Shown: positions 62,630 to 64,000 of the stretch, in pieces | Layout of the letters: every line of letters starts with the position of its first letter | Numbering within the stretch: the stretch's first letter is position 1 | Source: Methanomicrobiales archaeon | Lineage (GTDB): Archaea; Halobacteriota; Methanomicrobia; Methanomicrobiales; Methanospirillaceae | Direction: 5' to 3' | Assembly: GCA_012729535.1 (NCBI GenBank) | Contig: JAAYCY010000051.1 | Location: 1-64,000, forward strand | Length of the DNA: 64,000 nucleotides | The notes under the pieces: generated by a model | Seen by the model: the letters and a program-made list of their open reading frames with translations, nothing else | The model's database searches: none | What the model was told of the DNA's origin: nothing | Position numbers and translations under genes: made by a program

Positions 62630-64000
62630 TTATTCCGGATTATATCTGAACATCCCCGAGCAGACAACATACTTTTTCCCGTCGCTACCGAGAGCAAGCT
62701 GATACCGGGTGGTTTTCCAGAAAAGACCGCTCTCAACCGGATTACTATAGATATAATCCTCCCATCCGGAATCATTGATAAGTGCTCCTTCCACCATCAT
62801 GTCTCTGAAGGGTTTTCCTGCAACGTCAGTCTTATTGTGGTAATTTGTGCCGACCATCCGGATATTATCCGCATGAGCAATCATGGTTACATCACTGTCA
62901 TAGGCAAACACATAGAGGTCGGGGCGTTCTGCATTCCGGTATGGTGGCAGACCGGCGTTGATATTCTTAATGGTACCCGGAGCATCGTGTGCCAGGTCGG
63001 CAGCAGTCTGATTGACCAGTTCCTCCACCTCTTCTGCTGTAATCGTTGATTCGGAATTCACCGGCTCAATGTACCGGTACAGGATATAATCATACATACT
63101 AACCCCGGTCTGGTCTTTATCAGTCCGGATAATGTCAAACATGTCCTGGAATGCCTGTACAATCGGGGCCGGAGTATTCAGGTTGAATGCATAGTAATAA
63201 TCATAAGTTGCCAGATGATGCACCGGAACAATCGAATCCGGATCGGCAGCATACTTCTGGATCAATTGCTTTCCTGGCATGGATGCATATGCCCACCCGT
63301 CAATCTCGTGTTTTTCAAGCATATTAATGAGTTTTTGGGGATCTTTTTCATAGACAATATCCTTTCCCCCTGCATTGAGGAGGGCGGTTGTGGCAATATC
63401 ATCAGTGACTGCTCCAATTTTCATCTCTGCCGGACTGAGGTTTTTAAGTTGATCTACTTTGTCCCTGGGACAGAAAATTACATTCGATGTCTTATCGACT
63501 GGGCCTGCCCAGCGGAACAGATCTTCCCGCTCAGGAGATCTGGCAAGAATACAGAGCATGGTATTATTCTCCGTCAGGGCCGTTTGGTACACATCTTCCC
63601 ATGTACCAAAGGTAAAGTGGTCGTCCGGAACATCGATATGAAGCCGTGAAAAGATATCTTTTAGGATATCAACCGATATTCCACGTGGAATGCCATTCTC
63701 CAGAATAGTATACGGGTAATATCCCTCAGTCAGATATTCCAGGTTTTTCAGGTATTTTTCAGGCAGCCAGGATGAGAGTATTTTTTCTGCTTCACTCATT
63801 TCTCCGTAATCCGGGGTCTTATTCAGTTCTTCGAATGCCGCCCTGAACGAATTTACCACATCCGGTGAAGTTTTCTTATTAAACCCGATGAACACGGAGA
63901 ACGTCCCAATTCTCTTTACTATTTTGTAAAAGCCGGACTTCCCAGTGGCATTTCTGATATGATACTCCGCAGCGATATCCCCGTATGCAAAGAGATCAAT
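62630..64000 (-). CDS. Solute-binding (SBP family 3) and Cache domain protein, partial
   Basis: The frame is open to the window edge on the minus strand; the internal GTG at 63895 is not a real start, because 35 coherent codons precede it (ending GTFSVFIGFN). Two solute-binding-like modules are visible: the end of one before residue 60 and a second, family 3-type, with YPYTILENGIPRGISVDILKDIF, IGAVTDDIATTALLNAGG and DGWAYASMPGKQLIQKY. The C-terminus is a Cache-like sensor, PYRNAERPDLYVFAYDSDV and RMVGTNYHNKTDVAGKPFRDMM. Such a protein probably senses or binds small extracytoplasmic ligands. The N-terminus, with any membrane anchor or kinase part, lies outside. Confidence 0.8.
   Translation of the reverse strand: MDLFAYGDIAAEYHIRNATGKSGFYKIVKRIGTFSVFIGFNKKTSPDVVNSFRAAFEELNKTPDYGEMSEAEKILSSWLPEKYLKNLEYLTEGYYPYTILENGIPRGISVDILKDIFSRLHIDVPDDHFTFGTWEDVYQTALTENNTMLCILARSPEREDLFRWAGPVDKTSNVIFCPRDKVDQLKNLSPAEMKIGAVTDDIATTALLNAGGKDIVYEKDPQKLINMLEKHEIDGWAYASMPGKQLIQKYAADPDSIVPVHHLATYDYYYAFNLNTPAPIVQAFQDMFDIIRTDKDQTGVSMYDYILYRYIEPVNSESTITAEEVEELVNQTAADLAHDAPGTIKNINAGLPPYRNAERPDLYVFAYDSDVTMIAHADNIRMVGTNYHNKTDVAGKPFRDMMVEGALINDSGWEDYIYSNPVESGLFWKTTRYQLALGSDGKKYVVCSGMFRYNPE

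Noticed and set aside
1-64000. tRNA, rRNA, CRISPR array or insertion sequence
   Set aside because: No cloverleaf with a TPsiC-like arm outside genes, no regularly spaced repeats and no transposase-like frame were seen by eye; a dedicated search was not possible.

Overview
The window comes from a methanogenic archaeon, most probably a Methanospirillum-like member of the Methanomicrobiales. The evidence is a formylmethanofuran dehydrogenase operon, two F420-type formate dehydrogenase operons, a molybdate/tungstate uptake and molybdopterin gene block, a methanogen-type small sulfite-reductase-like protein, archaeal TATA-type promoters and moderate-to-low GC. The genus is inferred from gene content and style; no alignment was run.

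Layout. 1-7 kb: a truncated MFS transporter, a metallopeptidase with duplicated N-terminal units, a MarR/MATE efflux pair, a 59-residue small protein, an HNH nuclease and a COG1237 metallo-beta-lactamase. 7-17.5 kb: an RND (HAE3) exporter, a membrane histidine kinase, a degenerate ComEC-like hydrolase, a CheY-like receiver, an ABC-class ATPase and a secreted beta-propeller protein. 17.6-20 kb: a polyferredoxin, a small siroheme reductase-like protein and a SagB-type oxidoreductase. 20-28 kb: three MoeA homologues (one fused to a periplasmic-binding-like domain) and modABC. 28-32.4 kb: fwdDBAC. 33.4-42 kb: an FmdE-family protein and fdhA1-fdhB1-fdhD preceded by fdhA2-fdhB2. 42.7-44 kb: enolase. 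44-47.8 kb: a FecCD-type ABC transporter whose binding-protein gene is decayed, plus a methyltransferase. 48-54 kb: an archaeal AAA ATPase behind a long palindrome, a broken secreted pilin-like gene, modD, and a PadR-controlled ABC-2 exporter. 54-64 kb: a second MATE, a TPR protein, TetR with an iron-sulfur aldo/keto reductase, a secreted papain-like protease with a DUF333 partner, and a solute-binding/Cache protein that runs off the window edge.

How the genes fit together. From 20 to 42 kb the theme is tungsten/molybdenum: ModABC imports the oxyanion, MoeA-type proteins insert it into molybdopterin, FdhD activates formate dehydrogenase, and FwdB and FdhA use the cofactor in CO2 reduction and formate oxidation. 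FmdE-family and ModD proteins are commonly linked to the same chemistry. The flanks are accessory: four regulator genes (MarR, PadR, TetR and a winged-helix AAA ATPase) each have an inverted repeat just upstream, near the expected transcription start.

The most unusual signal is a compact set of nested inverted repeats in the leader of the middle moeA gene (about 23233-23330). Read on the minus strand it gives a 12-bp helix, two mutually exclusive inner helices, a GAAA tetraloop and a 5' hairpin, directly behind a TATA box. It looks like a structured RNA leader. No tRNA, rRNA, CRISPR array or complete insertion sequence was seen.
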